Positions 15,812 to 24,862 are shown, counted from the first letter of the stretch. The stretch is 64,000 nt of DNA from Metabacillus indicus LMG 22858 (GCF_000708755.2 NZ_JGVU02000002.1:186001-250000); one strand, 5' to 3'. The notes: generated by a model from the letters alone, not told the origin. A program made the numbers and translations.

Positions 15812-16594
15812 ATGGGGAAAGTAACAGCAGTCGAAAGCGAGGGTATTCTTCAGGTTACGCTGAACAGGCCTGAACGGAGAAATGCCATAGATTTTGATGT
15901 CATGAATGAACTGAGCCAGATTCTTGCTAGCGCACTGGATAATGAAAGAATTCTTGCACTGACGATAACCGGCAGCGGGACAAAGGCTTTTTGCTCAGGC
16001 GGAGATCTTTCCGTTTTTCATGCCCTTGAGACGGAGGAGGAAGCATTTGAAATGCTATCACGAATGGGCGATATTCTTTACCGGATCGCTGCTTTTCCTC
16101 TTCCGGTCTTTGCCCTCATTAACGGAACAGCTGTCGGGGGCGGAATGGAGATTGCTGCGGCTGCTGATTTCAGGCTGGTCAGCGTTGGTGCCGACCTCGG
16201 CTTTATTCAGGGCAGTCAGGCAATCACGACCGGCTGGGGAGGCGGCACGCTGCTGTTTGAAAAAATACAGCATGATGCTGCTATGACGATGCTGATGAGC
16301 GGAAGAAAATTAGGGGCACTAAAGGCAAAAGAACTGGGATTTGCTTCAGAAGTTCTTGAAGCTTCCGACTTTGAATCCAAAGCGCTGCGCTATGTGAAAG
16401 AGTCGCTTGTATCTTTCCCGCCGGTGCTGAAAGCTTATAAGCAAATGCAGGTTGAAAAGTGGATGGCAACAGGACTCAGGGACCGTATGAACAAAGAAAT
16501 CCGTCAGTGTGCAAAGCTTTGGACAGGTGAAGAACATATGCGGCTGGTGCAGAAGTTCCTCGCCAAAAATGACGCGGCAAAAAAGAGCTTGTAA
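15812..16594 (+). CDS. Enoyl-CoA hydratase/isomerase family protein
   Basis: A 260-residue crotonase-fold protein. The two oxyanion-hole strands are present: 'KAFCSGGDLSVF' at about 58-69 and 'INGTAVGGGMEIAAAADFRL' at about 103-122. At the position where hydratases carry their second catalytic Glu I see 'LGFIQGSQAITTGWGGG', where Gln/Gly replace the usual Glu-Leu pattern, so it may be an isomerase, decarboxylase or hydrolase rather than a classic hydratase. ATG 15812 is chosen because GAAGGGG lies six bases upstream; ATG 15806 is too close. It stands between rpmF and rsfA, with no fatty-acid genes adjacent, so its substrate is unclear. Confidence 0.82.
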   Translation: MGKVTAVESEGILQVTLNRPERRNAIDFDVMNELSQILASALDNERILALTITGSGTKAFCSGGDLSVFHALETEEEAFEMLSRMGDILYRIAAFPLPVFALINGTAVGGGMEIAAAADFRLVSVGADLGFIQGSQAITTGWGGGTLLFEKIQHDAAMTMLMSGRKLGALKAKELGFASEVLEASDFESKALRYVKESLVSFPPVLKAYKQMQVEKWMATGLRDRMNKEIRQCAKLWTGEEHMRLVQKFLAKNDAAKKSL

Positions 16595-16681
16595 GTCATG
16601 TATTAAAACATTGTCAATTAGTCTATCTACTCTAGCAGGCGCATAAGTATGTAAAAAATGCGCATTGAGGGGGAACAGACA

Positions 16682-17290
16682 ATGACGACTACACGGCAGG
16701 ATGCCTGGACACAGGATGAGGATTTAATGCTGGCAGAGATCGTACTCAGACAAATCCGGGAAGGCGGCACGCAGCTTGCTGCATTCGAAGATGTCGGCAG
16801 AAAATTGTCCAGAACGGCAGCTGCATGCGGTTTCCGCTGGAATTCGTATGTCAGAAAGCAATATAAATCTGCAATTGAGATTGCCAAGACGCAGCGTAAA
16901 CAGCTGCGCAGCCAGGAACCGAACGACCAGCCTCAAAAACAGGCTTCAAGCACAGCTGATCACGAACCTGCTGAAGCGGGCGCATTGACGTTAGGGGATG
17001 TCATTGCCTTTCTGCAAAACTATGAGAACTCAGGGAGTCCAGCAGGGCTCAAGAGTGAAAATGAAAAACTGGCTCAGCGCATAAAGCAGCTTGAACATGA
17101 TCTTGAACAGGCTAAGTCAGAAAAAGAAACGATTCATAATAATCTTAAGATGGTGGAAGAGGATTATATGATGCTGATTGAAATGATGGAAAAAGCGAGA
17201 AACATAGCTGTCATGAGAGATGATGAACGAAGCAGAAAAGTGAATTTTCAAGTGGACCAGAACGGAAAAATAGAACGGACAGAAAAATAA
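16682..17290 (+). CDS. rsfA: RsfA-family prespore transcription regulator (YlbO)
   Basis: A 202-residue regulator. The N-terminal ~60 residues form a Myb/SANT-like DNA-binding domain ('DAWTQDEDLMLAEIVLRQIREGG', 'VGRKLSRTAAACGFRWNSYVRKQY'). A Gln/Ala-rich linker follows, then a coiled coil at about 125-180 ('NEKLAQRIKQLEHDLEQAKSEK'). In B. subtilis RsfA is made in the forespore and adjusts sigma-F-dependent genes. ATG 16682 is chosen because GAGGGGG lies eight bases upstream. A bidirectional terminator separates it from ylbP. I could not find a clean sigma-F promoter upstream. Confidence 0.88.
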   Translation: MTTTRQDAWTQDEDLMLAEIVLRQIREGGTQLAAFEDVGRKLSRTAAACGFRWNSYVRKQYKSAIEIAKTQRKQLRSQEPNDQPQKQASSTADHEPAEAGALTLGDVIAFLQNYENSGSPAGLKSENEKLAQRIKQLEHDLEQAKSEKETIHNNLKMVEEDYMMLIEMMEKARNIAVMRDDERSRKVNFQVDQNGKIERTEK

Positions 17291-17328
17291 GAAATGACCG
17301 CTGACAAGCGGTCATTTCTTATTTTTTA
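17287..17328. terminator. Bidirectional terminator between rsfA and ylbP
   Basis: A 14-bp perfect stem (AAGAAATGACCGCT with AGCGGTCATTTCTT) and a GACA loop, with A- and T-rich flanks. Confidence 0.9.
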
Positions 17329-17805
17329 TGCATTTTCGCTTTTTTGCTCTGATACTCCTTCAGGATACCATACGAGAGGATTTTCTCCCTTATCGCGCTC
17401 CATATCATACGTTACCGGCTCAAATCCCATCCTTGACCAGAACTCCCCGGATTTCACGCGCGGATTTGTTTTAATCGGCACACCATAGGATTTTGCATAT
17501 TCAACAAGCGCCGTGCCGCAGCCCTTGCGTTTATAATCAGGCAGAACTTCAAGCTTCCAAAGCTCCAGATAATCCTGCTTAGGTTCAAAGTAAACATCAA
17601 ACCTTTTATCAACACGGTAGAGACTCATGCGGGCGACAAGCTTATCCCCGAAGTAAATCCCGTAAAATGGTGAATTGCTGTCATTTTCAATGATATTGTC
17701 CTGAAGATCGTCAAGCATGGAGAGTTCCTGAAGCCCGTACTCTTTGAACTTCTTAAATTCTTCCAGCGTTTTAAAATTTATTAATAATTTTTCTACCTTA
17801 AACAT
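17326..17805 (-). CDS. ylbP: YlbP, GNAT-family N-acetyltransferase
   Basis: A 159-residue GNAT enzyme. The acetyl-CoA pyrophosphate loop is 'LPDYKRKGCGTALVEYAKSYG' at about 108-128 (Q/RxxGxG/A type), preceded by the beta-4 strand 'LWKLEVL'. 'YFGDKLVARMSLYRV' is the central sheet. The substrate is unknown. ATG 17805 has AAGGGGG nine bases upstream. It is convergent with rsfA, as in B. subtilis. Confidence 0.87.
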   Translation of the reverse strand: MFKVEKLLINFKTLEEFKKFKEYGLQELSMLDDLQDNIIENDSNSPFYGIYFGDKLVARMSLYRVDKRFDVYFEPKQDYLELWKLEVLPDYKRKGCGTALVEYAKSYGVPIKTNPRVKSGEFWSRMGFEPVTYDMERDKGENPLVWYPEGVSEQKSENA

Positions 17806-18000
17806 GGTTTATGCCCCCTTGCAGCCTATGAATCTTGCGTTTAAGATCATTAAAATGGTAAAGCTTTGCATTTATTATACCATGCTCAGAAAATTAAGAA
17901 AGGTTTTCGTATGCGTTTTCATTTTTCGGGAAGGAATCTTTAAAAAGATGGAGAAATGTACTTAGTGGGGATTTTCTTATCATCATGGGAGGGGAGAATA

Positions 18001-19335
18001 TTGAAGAAAATTTTAATTGCAAACAGGGGAGAAATCGCACTCCGGATTATGAAAACGTGTCAAAAAATGGGGATAGAAACGGTTGCTGTTTATTCGGATG
18101 CCGATGAAGGACTGCCTTTTGTAAAGGCAGCTGATTATGCATTCAGGATCGGTGAAGCGCCTGTAGCGAAATCTTACTTATTAAAAGATGATATTTTAAA
18201 CATAGCAGTCCGTGAAAAAGTGGATGCCATTCACCCGGGATATGGTTTCTTGTCCGAAAATACCGAGTTTGCCCAGGCGGCAGAGGCGAAAGGGATTAAA
18301 TTTATTGGCCCGAAGTCTGAGACACTTGCCATAATGGGTGACAAAGTAGCGGCTAGGAAAACAATGAAAGAAGCAGGTGTTCCCGTCGTGCCGGGAAGCT
18401 CAGGACTTGCTGATATGGACGAAGCATGCGCATATGCTTCTGAGATCGGCTATCCGGTCATGCTGAAAGCAAGCGGAGGCGGCGGAGGAATCGGCATGCA
18501 GCGCTGCGATGACGAGGAAGCTTTGAAAAAATCCTTTGCTTCCGTCAAGACGAGAGCAAAAGCTTACTTTGGAAATGATGATGTGTTTATTGAAAAATTC
18601 ATTTCAGAAGCAAGGCATATTGAGATTCAGCTTTTTGGTGATGAGTTCGGGAATGTTGTGCACATGTTTGAGCGGGATTGTTCTGTTCAGCGCAGAAACC
18701 AAAAAGTGGTGGAAGAATCACCATCGCCTCATCTGTCTGAAGCAACCCGGGAAAAAATGTGCGCTGCTGCAGTTGCTGCAGCCGTTCATGCAGGGTACAT
18801 AAATGCCGGCACGATTGAATTTATTGTGGATGAAGAAGAAAATTTCTATTTCCTTGAAATGAATACAAGACTTCAAGTGGAGCACAGGGTGACAGAAGGA
18901 ATAACAGGACTTGACCTTGTTGAATGGCAAATCAGGACCTCGGCAGGAGAAAAGCTTCCATTCTTGCAGCCTGAGATCACAAAAGAGGGCCATTCCATCC
19001 AGTTCAGGCTCTATGCGGAAGATCCTGTGAAATTCATTCCGTCACCAGGTTTAATTAAAGCGTTTACATTTAATGAAATGGACGGAGTCATTGTCGACTG
19101 TGCCTATGCAGAAGGGGATACAGTCACACCGTTTTATGATCCGCTAGTTGCAAAAATCATTGTAACCGGTGAAAACCGTCCGGATGCATTAGCTAAAGCC
19201 GAGACATTTTTGAACGGAGTTAAAATAGAAGGAATTAAAACCAATCTTCCGTTATTTCTGACGATCTTATCAAACAGTCAGTTTAAAAAGGGCACATACA
19301 GCACGTCCTTCCTGCAGACGGCCGTTTTGGCATAA
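18001..19335 (+). CDS. Biotin carboxylase subunit of an acyl-CoA carboxylase
   Basis: A 444-residue ATP-grasp biotin carboxylase that carboxylates biotin on the carrier encoded next. The N-terminal 'KKILIANRGEIALRIMKTC' is the family start. The ATP-binding glycine loop is 'KASGGGGGIGMQRC' at about 160-173, and the catalytic region includes 'ERDCSVQRRNQKVVEESPS' and 'EMNTRLQVEHRVTEGITGLDLV' with its RxQVEH motif. TTG 18001 follows GGGAGGGGAG; upstream in-frame residues are not family-like. Size and three-gene setting match B. subtilis YngHA rather than the fatty-acid AccC, which travels with a longer AccB. Confidence 0.9.
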   Translation: MKKILIANRGEIALRIMKTCQKMGIETVAVYSDADEGLPFVKAADYAFRIGEAPVAKSYLLKDDILNIAVREKVDAIHPGYGFLSENTEFAQAAEAKGIKFIGPKSETLAIMGDKVAARKTMKEAGVPVVPGSSGLADMDEACAYASEIGYPVMLKASGGGGGIGMQRCDDEEALKKSFASVKTRAKAYFGNDDVFIEKFISEARHIEIQLFGDEFGNVVHMFERDCSVQRRNQKVVEESPSPHLSEATREKMCAAAVAAAVHAGYINAGTIEFIVDEEENFYFLEMNTRLQVEHRVTEGITGLDLVEWQIRTSAGEKLPFLQPEITKEGHSIQFRLYAEDPVKFIPSPGLIKAFTFNEMDGVIVDCAYAEGDTVTPFYDPLVAKIIVTGENRPDALAKAETFLNGVKIEGIKTNLPLFLTILSNSQFKKGTYSTSFLQTAVLA

Positions 19336-19411
19336 GAGAGTGCTGAAAGGCTTCAGCAGATTCAAAAAACATGAATAAAGTAACCAAACACCATGAATGG
19401 AGGATTTAAAC

Positions 19412-19627
19412 ATGATCGAAATTAAAGCAAGTATGGCAGGAACGGTATTACATGTATTAGTGGCAGCAGGTGATGAAGTAGCGGCTGGACAAGATGTGAT
19501 CATGCTAGAGTCAATGAAAATGGAGATCCCCCTCGACAGTCCGGGAAACGGCACAGTGGAAGAGGTGAAAGCAGAAGCTGGGGATTTTGTTAACGAAGGC
19601 GACGTTCTGCTTGTTTTAAAACCTTAA
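19412..19627 (+). CDS. Biotin carrier (biotin/lipoyl attachment) protein
   Basis: A 71-residue stand-alone biotinyl domain. The biotinylation motif is MLESMKMEIP, with the target Lys between the two Met residues at about 35. 'AGTVLHVLVAAGDEVAAGQDV' and 'GTVEEVKAEAGDFVNEGDVLLVL' are the paired hammerhead strands. It shuttles carboxybiotin between the flanking enzyme subunits. ATG 19412 has GGAGG nine bases upstream. It is close in length to B. subtilis YngHB (about 70 residues). Confidence 0.92.
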   Translation: MIEIKASMAGTVLHVLVAAGDEVAAGQDVIMLESMKMEIPLDSPGNGTVEEVKAEAGDFVNEGDVLLVLKP

Positions 19628-19644
19628 TGGAGGAGGGATTCCAA

Positions 19645-21186
19645 ATGATGAAAGTTGATGAACTTGAAAAATTGCTTAAAGAAAAGACAGCTGAAATCGA
19701 AGCCGGCGGACACCCTAAATATCACGACAAACTGAATGCCCAGGGCAAGCTGTTTGTCAGGGAACGGCTGAACAGGCTGTTTGACAACGGAAAGTATACA
19801 GAAGACGGCAAGTTCGCCAATAATCAGGCAGGCGATCTTCCATCTGATGGAGTTGTGACCGCTGTCGGAAAAATAAACGGAGAAACGGTTTGCGTGATGG
19901 CTAATGACTCGACGATCAAAGCGGGATCATGGGGTGCCAGAACCGTTGAAAAAATCATCCGCATTCAGGAAACAGCAGAAAAATTGAAAGTGCCCCTCCT
20001 CTATTTGGTTGATTCTGCAGGTGCCAGAATTACGGATCAAATTGATATGTTCCCAAACCGCCGAGGCGCAGGCAGAATATTTTACAATCAGGTAAAGCTG
20101 TCCGGCAGCATCCCGCAAATCTGTCTCCTCTTTGGGCCTTCAGCTGCGGGGGGAGCTTATATTCCTGCTTTTTGCGATATTGTGATCATGGTTGACGGGA
20201 ATGCTTCCATGTATCTTGGATCTCCGCGCATGGCCGAGAAAGTCATCGGGGAAAAAGTTTCGCTAGAGGAAATGGGCGGTGCGAGAATGCACTGTTCGGT
20301 GAGCGGATGCGGTGACGTTCTTGTGAAAACAGAAGAAGAGGCGATTCTTGAAGCAAGACGCTATTTGACGTACTTCCCGCAAAACTATCTGAGCGTGACG
20401 AAAGAAGCAGAACCTGTTTTGCCAAAACAGGGCAGACCGCTTACAGAAATTGTGCCTCACAATCAGAATGCGCCGTTTGATATGTATGAATGCATTGATT
20501 CACTTATTGATGCAGGCAGTTTTTTTGAAATCAAACGATTATTTGCTCCTGAAATCATCACAGGATTTGCGAGACTGGACGGGAAAGTCGTGGCCATTAT
20601 CGCGAATCAGCCGAGGGTAAAAGGAGGCGTGCTTTTTGTGGATTCCGCCGACAAAGCGGCAAAATTCATGCAGCTGGCAGACGCTTTTCACATTCCGCTC
20701 CTGTTCCTTGCCGATGTGCCGGGTTTCATGATTGGAACGAAAGTGGAGCGTGCCGGCATTATCCGCCACGGGGCAAAGATGATTGCAGCGATGAGTTCGG
20801 CAACTGTGCCTAAAATCTCCGTGATTGTGAGAAAAGCATACGGTGCAGGACTTTATGCGATGGCAGGCCCTGCATTTGAAACAGATTGTGTAATCGCCCT
20901 TCCAACTGCGCAGATCGCCGTTATGGGTCCTGAAGCAGCAGTGAATGCCATTTACTCAAACAAAATTAATGAAATTGAAGACCCGAAAGAAAGAATGAAG
21001 TTTGTTCTTGAAAAGCAGCAGGAATACAAAGAAAATATTGATATTTATAAGCTCGCATCAGAAATGATTGTGGATGATATTGTTTCTGCTGATAATCTGA
21101 GAGAAGAACTGATCTCAAGATTTTCCCTTTATGAAACGAAAGCCATTCCATTCGGCGAACGCAAGCATCCGGTCTATCCGGTCTGA
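19645..21186 (+). CDS. Acyl-CoA carboxylase carboxyltransferase subunit (YngE-like)
   Basis: A 513-residue carboxyltransferase with fused N- and C-terminal crotonase-like halves. The N half has 'YLVDSAGARITDQIDMFPNRRGAG' and 'FGPSAAGGAYIPAFCD'; the C half has 'FLADVPGFMIGTKVERAGIIRHGAKM' and 'VRKAYGAGLYAMAGPAFETD'. This architecture belongs to the propionyl-, methylcrotonyl- and acetyl/acyl-CoA carboxylase beta family. The specificity cannot be read with confidence. ATG 19645 lies seven bases after GGAGGAGGG; the adjacent ATG 19648 is an alternative. A terminator closes the three-gene cassette. Confidence 0.9.
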   Translation: MMKVDELEKLLKEKTAEIEAGGHPKYHDKLNAQGKLFVRERLNRLFDNGKYTEDGKFANNQAGDLPSDGVVTAVGKINGETVCVMANDSTIKAGSWGARTVEKIIRIQETAEKLKVPLLYLVDSAGARITDQIDMFPNRRGAGRIFYNQVKLSGSIPQICLLFGPSAAGGAYIPAFCDIVIMVDGNASMYLGSPRMAEKVIGEKVSLEEMGGARMHCSVSGCGDVLVKTEEEAILEARRYLTYFPQNYLSVTKEAEPVLPKQGRPLTEIVPHNQNAPFDMYECIDSLIDAGSFFEIKRLFAPEIITGFARLDGKVVAIIANQPRVKGGVLFVDSADKAAKFMQLADAFHIPLLFLADVPGFMIGTKVERAGIIRHGAKMIAAMSSATVPKISVIVRKAYGAGLYAMAGPAFETDCVIALPTAQIAVMGPEAAVNAIYSNKINEIEDPKERMKFVLEKQQEYKENIDIYKLASEMIVDDIVSADNLREELISRFSLYETKAIPFGERKHPVYPV

Positions 21187-21188
21187 TT

Positions 21189-21224
21189 ATAAACAAGCCA
21201 GTCAAGAGCTGGCTTGTTTTCTTT
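21189..21224 (+). terminator. Terminator of the acyl-CoA carboxylase operon
   Basis: An 11-bp stem (AAACAAGCCAG 21191-21201 with CTGGCTTGTTT 21209-21219) and a T-rich tail. Confidence 0.8.
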
Positions 21225-21327
21225 TATTTGGCGAAAATTTCACCTAACATGCGGCGGAATAGCTATAGGAACATTTTTACTATTTTGTTATGATAAAGAA
21301 ACGAATGAGAAACGGTGGGATGCTTAT

Positions 21328-22206
21328 ATGGAAATTGGCATTATCGGCACAGGCTCTGTGGGAATGCTCTGTGCAGCTTACTTAGCTAAAGAGCACATAG
21401 TCACAGTTTACACGATAAGAAAAGAACAGTCAGACCTGATCAATGAAAAAGGAATAATCCTTATTCATGGCGATCAGAAAACAACTGTAAAAGATGTGAA
21501 AGCGCGTTCCGGCAAGGATTTCAAAGAGCCTCTGCTGATAATAGCGGTCAAGCAGTATCAGCTTGGCGATGTTCTTCCTTTATTAAAAGAAACGAAAGAA
21601 AGGAAAAACCTCCTGTTTCTCCAAAATGGCATGTCGCATATCCCAATGCTTGAATCTCTTGAAGGACATAATGTCTATATCGGTTCTGTCGAACATGGAT
21701 CTTTAAAGACGGGGGATGCGACTGTCGCGCATACGGGTGCGGGTGTCATTAAAGTGGGTTCTCTTTTCCCTGATCAGCCTCCTCTGACACTTACGGACCT
21801 TCATTCAGAACGTTTCCCGTTTGAAGCTGCCCGGAACTGGAAAGAATCACATTCAAGAAAGCTGCTTGCAAATGCAGTGATTAATCCGCTGACAGCACTT
21901 TTAAAAGTGAAAAACGGTGAGCTTACTGAAAACCCGCATTACAGCAGAATGGCTAAATCGGTATTTAAAGAAGCTTCCGGGATTTTGGGTATAACGGATG
22001 AAAATGCCGAGTGGGAAAAAGTGATGGAGATCTGCAGAAGGACGGCGGAGAACAGGTCGTCCATGCTCAGGGATACGGAAGCAGGCCGTAAAACAGAGAT
22101 TGACGGCATTATCGGCTATTTGCTTGATGAGGCAAAAAAGCAGAATACCCGGGTTCCTCTGCTTGAGTTTTTGTATCATGCAGTTAAAGGCGGGGAAAAA
22201 GAATGA
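21328..22206 (+). CDS. panE: 2-dehydropantoate 2-reductase (YlbQ)
   Basis: A 292-residue NADPH-dependent ketopantoate reductase of pantothenate synthesis. The Rossmann motif GTGSVG is at the N-terminus (EIGIIGTGSVGMLCAAYLA). 'LLFLQNGMSH' and 'GSVEHGS' correspond to the NG and substrate loops, 'KLLANAVINPLTAL' holds the catalytic-type Lys and the Asn-Pro-Leu-Thr segment, and 'TEIDGIIGYLL' is the C-terminal signature. ATG 21328 follows GGTGGGATG; the 38 residues before it are not family-like. The end overlaps the next gene by four bases (ATGA). Confidence 0.92.
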   Translation: MEIGIIGTGSVGMLCAAYLAKEHIVTVYTIRKEQSDLINEKGIILIHGDQKTTVKDVKARSGKDFKEPLLIIAVKQYQLGDVLPLLKETKERKNLLFLQNGMSHIPMLESLEGHNVYIGSVEHGSLKTGDATVAHTGAGVIKVGSLFPDQPPLTLTDLHSERFPFEAARNWKESHSRKLLANAVINPLTALLKVKNGELTENPHYSRMAKSVFKEASGILGITDENAEWEKVMEICRRTAENRSSMLRDTEAGRKTEIDGIIGYLLDEAKKQNTRVPLLEFLYHAVKGGEKE

Positions 22207-22592
22207 ACGGCGAATGGATCATAAATCTGGCAGCATTTGCCGTGTCTCTGCCGCTACTTACTTTCCTCATTCTGGTCGCTGTTTTATCAGCTGTAACGGG
22301 AAATGTAAAAAGGGGTATGCTGTATGCAGCAGATGCTGCTGTCATTCTGTTCGCGCTCTCCATTTATTTTAAATTGCTTGTTTTATCTGATACCGCTGTT
22401 TACGGGGGCATTTTTCTGTTTCTGCTGCTTGTGATGTTTGCTGTTCTCATTTATATGATAAGATCGAGCTCTTCTGTGCCGCTGTCAAAAGCCTTCAAAA
22501 AGTGCTGGCGATTTTCTTTTCTGATTCTCCTTCCGCTATCAACCATTCTTGCGGTATTCGGAGCAGTAAGAGGGATACTCGAATATATCTGA
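22203..22592 (+). CDS. DUF3397-family membrane protein
   Basis: A 129-residue protein with four hydrophobic helices (about 8-33, 43-60, 66-88 and 100-122) and short polar loops, typical of the DUF3397 family. Its function is unknown. It overlaps panE by ATGA and is followed 89 bases later by bshC, an arrangement that I believe is common in Bacillaceae. Confidence 0.8.
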   Translation: MNGEWIINLAAFAVSLPLLTFLILVAVLSAVTGNVKRGMLYAADAAVILFALSIYFKLLVLSDTAVYGGIFLFLLLVMFAVLIYMIRSSSSVPLSKAFKKCWRFSFLILLPLSTILAVFGAVRGILEYI

Positions 22593-22681
22593 AGGTGCAG
22601 GCAAAGTCTTTTTCTTTTCAGCCGGATAAATGCTATACTCTTCTCGGATGCTTACATAACCCGGAAAGGAAGTTTACACAA

Positions 22682-24307
22682 ATGGAGATTACTGACCTCT
22701 CCCTTCGCCATTCAAACCGATTAGTCGAAGATCTGATCAGCGGCAGGCTGAATACAGCGGACTACTTTGACTACAGCATTACGGATGACACCGTTTATGA
22801 ACAAAGAGTGAAGGATTTGAAAAATAGAACATTCGCAAGAGAAGAGCTGTCCTCCTATCTTTTGAGGTACCACCAAAAGCATTTTCAGGACAAGGAACCT
22901 GTGATCCGGAACATTGAGCGTTTAAAAGATCCGGAAAGTCTTGTTGTCGTCGGGGGACAGCAGGCAGGTCTTCTGACAGGACCGCTCTATACAATTCACA
23001 AAATCATCTCAATTCTCGTCCTTGCAGAGCAGCAGGAAGCAAAGCTCTCTGTTCCGGTCATTCCAGTCTTCTGGGTGGCGGGTGAAGACCATGACTTTGC
23101 TGAGGTCAATCATCTGCATGTCTCTCAAAACGGGGTTATCAAGAAGAAGGCTGTTAAAACAGCCATGAATGAAAAGATTCCTGTGTTCTATAAGAATATC
23201 GACCACGAGGAATGCTGGAACTTTATCTGCTCTATTTTTGAAACTTTCGGGGAAACCGACTATACAATGGAGCTGATGAACAGCCTCAAACAAACATTGT
23301 CTGTTTCAGCCACATATACAGAGTTTTTCGAACATCTTACATATGAAATGTTTTCGGATTACGGATTGGTGCTCATTAACTCTTCAGATCCTGAGCTCAG
23401 AAAAATGGAAGCCGGATTTTTTCAGCATTTGATCTTGAAAAATGAAGAGCTGTCTGAGAGCCTTTCAGCTCAGCAGGCATTCATGAAAGAAGCTGGCTAC
23501 AAGCCGATCATTGAAGCCGATCACACGAGCGCAAATCTTTTCTACCATGACAGCAAAGGTGACCGTCTGCTTCTGAAGCGTACAGGTGATTCCGTCTTTT
23601 CGGCCGAAGGTCAGTCGTTTACAGAGGCGGAACTGAAGCAGTTTGCAGAACAATATCCAGAGAGGCTGAGCAACAATGTTGTCACAAGGCCGCTCATGCA
23701 GGAATATCTGCTTCCGACACTTGCCTTTATCGCAGGGCCGGGAGAAATTTCTTACTGGGCAGAGCTTAAGAGAGTATTTGATACAGCAGGCTTTCACATG
23801 CCGCCTGTCGTGCCAAGGCTGAATATCACCATTGTTGAACGGTCCATTGAATCGGACATGAGGGAAGTTTCACTTACGATCGATGACCTGTTTTCAAAAG
23901 GGGCTGACAAAGTCCGTGAAGAGTGGCTTGCAAAAATGGAGCCTTCTCAGCTGACCCCTGAAATTTCTCAAGCAAAGACCGAGATTGAACGGATTCACAA
24001 AAACCTGCGGGAGTCAGCAGTATCAAAAGACGCTAGTCTGGAACCGTTTCTTGAGAAAAATGCATTTTTCATTCAGTCTCAGCTTGATTTGCTTCAATCT
24101 TACGTCGACAAAAAAATTCAGCAAAAGCACCGCGCAGAATTGGATAAATTCACAAGAATCGCGAAATCTCTCCAGCCAAATGGCGGATTTCAGGAGAGAA
24201 CATGGAATATTTACTATTATTTGAATAAATATGGACCCCATTTTGTGCACGAAATCGTGAAGCTTCGCTATTCTTTTAACTTCCATCATAAAGTTGTCAA
24301 AATTTAA
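22682..24307 (+). CDS. bshC: Bacillithiol biosynthesis cysteine-adding enzyme BshC (YllA)
   Basis: A 541-residue enzyme that adds Cys to GlcN-malate in the last step of bacillithiol synthesis. Recognisable parts are a nucleotide-binding core ('VVVGGQQAGLLTGPLYTIHKI' at about 80-100, 'VFWVAGEDHDFAEVNHL' at about 125-142) and the long coiled-coil C-terminal region (about 385-465). ATG 22682 follows GGAAAGGAAG. A hairpin and T-run follow the stop. The length matches the B. subtilis enzyme. Confidence 0.93.
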   Translation: MEITDLSLRHSNRLVEDLISGRLNTADYFDYSITDDTVYEQRVKDLKNRTFAREELSSYLLRYHQKHFQDKEPVIRNIERLKDPESLVVVGGQQAGLLTGPLYTIHKIISILVLAEQQEAKLSVPVIPVFWVAGEDHDFAEVNHLHVSQNGVIKKKAVKTAMNEKIPVFYKNIDHEECWNFICSIFETFGETDYTMELMNSLKQTLSVSATYTEFFEHLTYEMFSDYGLVLINSSDPELRKMEAGFFQHLILKNEELSESLSAQQAFMKEAGYKPIIEADHTSANLFYHDSKGDRLLLKRTGDSVFSAEGQSFTEAELKQFAEQYPERLSNNVVTRPLMQEYLLPTLAFIAGPGEISYWAELKRVFDTAGFHMPPVVPRLNITIVERSIESDMREVSLTIDDLFSKGADKVREEWLAKMEPSQLTPEISQAKTEIERIHKNLRESAVSKDASLEPFLEKNAFFIQSQLDLLQSYVDKKIQQKHRAELDKFTRIAKSLQPNGGFQERTWNIYYYLNKYGPHFVHEIVKLRYSFNFHHKVVKI

Positions 24308-24320
24308 AGAACGAATTTCT

Positions 24321-24350
24321 GAAATCCTGTGGAATACAGGGTTTTTTTTT
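24321..24350 (+). terminator. Terminator of bshC
   Basis: CCTGT/ACAGG stem (24326-24330 and 24336-24340), extended by an A-U and a U·G pair, followed by nine T. Confidence 0.65.
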
Positions 24351-24364
24351 ATGAAAAGAACGTG

Positions 24365-24403
24365 TAGAATAGGAAGTGGGGAGAAGTGGGGGGAAGTGGT
24401 GAC
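24365..24403 (+). promoter_or_regulatory. mraZ promoter (-10) and three-box MraZ operator
   Basis: A TAGAAT -10 element (24365-24370) is followed by three direct repeats of AAGTGG starting at 24374, 24384 and 24394, exactly 10 bp apart. MraZ is known in other bacteria to bind tandem GTGGG-type boxes spaced one helical turn apart upstream of its own gene, so this is the expected autoregulatory operator. A fourth AAGTGGGG lies near the ribosome site at about 24414. No convincing -35 was found. Confidence 0.75.
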
Positions 24404-24430
24404 CGAGAGGAAGAAAGTGGGGCGACGGAC

Positions 24431-24862
24431 ATGTTCATGGGTGAATATCATCACACGATTGATGCAAAAGGCCGCATGATCGTTCCAGCCAAATTCCGCG
24501 AAGAACTCGGAGAAACTTTCGTCATCACCAGAGGACTCGATCAATGCTTGTTCGGCTATCCGATGAGTGAATGGAAAATGATCGAAGAAAAACTGAAGGC
24601 CCTTCCATTAACAAAAAAAGACGCACGTGCATTTACAAGGTTTTTCTTCTCGGGTGCTGTTGAATGCGAGCTTGATAAACAGGGGCGCATAAACCTGGCT
24701 GCACCGCTTCTGCAGTATGCAAAGCTTGAAAAAGAGTGTGTTGTTATCGGAGTATCAAATCGGATCGAACTTTGGGATAAGGCAATTTGGGATACATATG
24801 TAGCCGAACAGGAAGATTCATTTGCCGAAATTGCTGAAAATATGATTGGTTTTGATATATAA
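24431..24862 (+). CDS. mraZ: Transcriptional regulator MraZ
   Basis: A 143-residue protein with two AbrB-like swapped-hairpin repeats: '[24 protein letters not shown]' (3-26) and '[23 protein letters not shown]' (about 78-100), each with the DxxGR motif. MraZ oligomerises in a ring and controls the dcw cluster. ATG 24431 is chosen since the family begins MFMGEY and GTGGGG lies upstream; the 15 residues before it are encoded by the operator repeats. rsmH follows 84 bases later. Confidence 0.95.
   Translation: MFMGEYHHTIDAKGRMIVPAKFREELGETFVITRGLDQCLFGYPMSEWKMIEEKLKALPLTKKDARAFTRFFFSGAVECELDKQGRINLAAPLLQYAKLEKECVVIGVSNRIELWDKAIWDTYVAEQEDSFAEIAENMIGFDI

Noticed and set aside
16621-16650. Sigma-F/G promoter for rsfA
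   Set aside because: GTCTA and CATAAGTA are suggestive, but the -10 has the wrong internal spacing.
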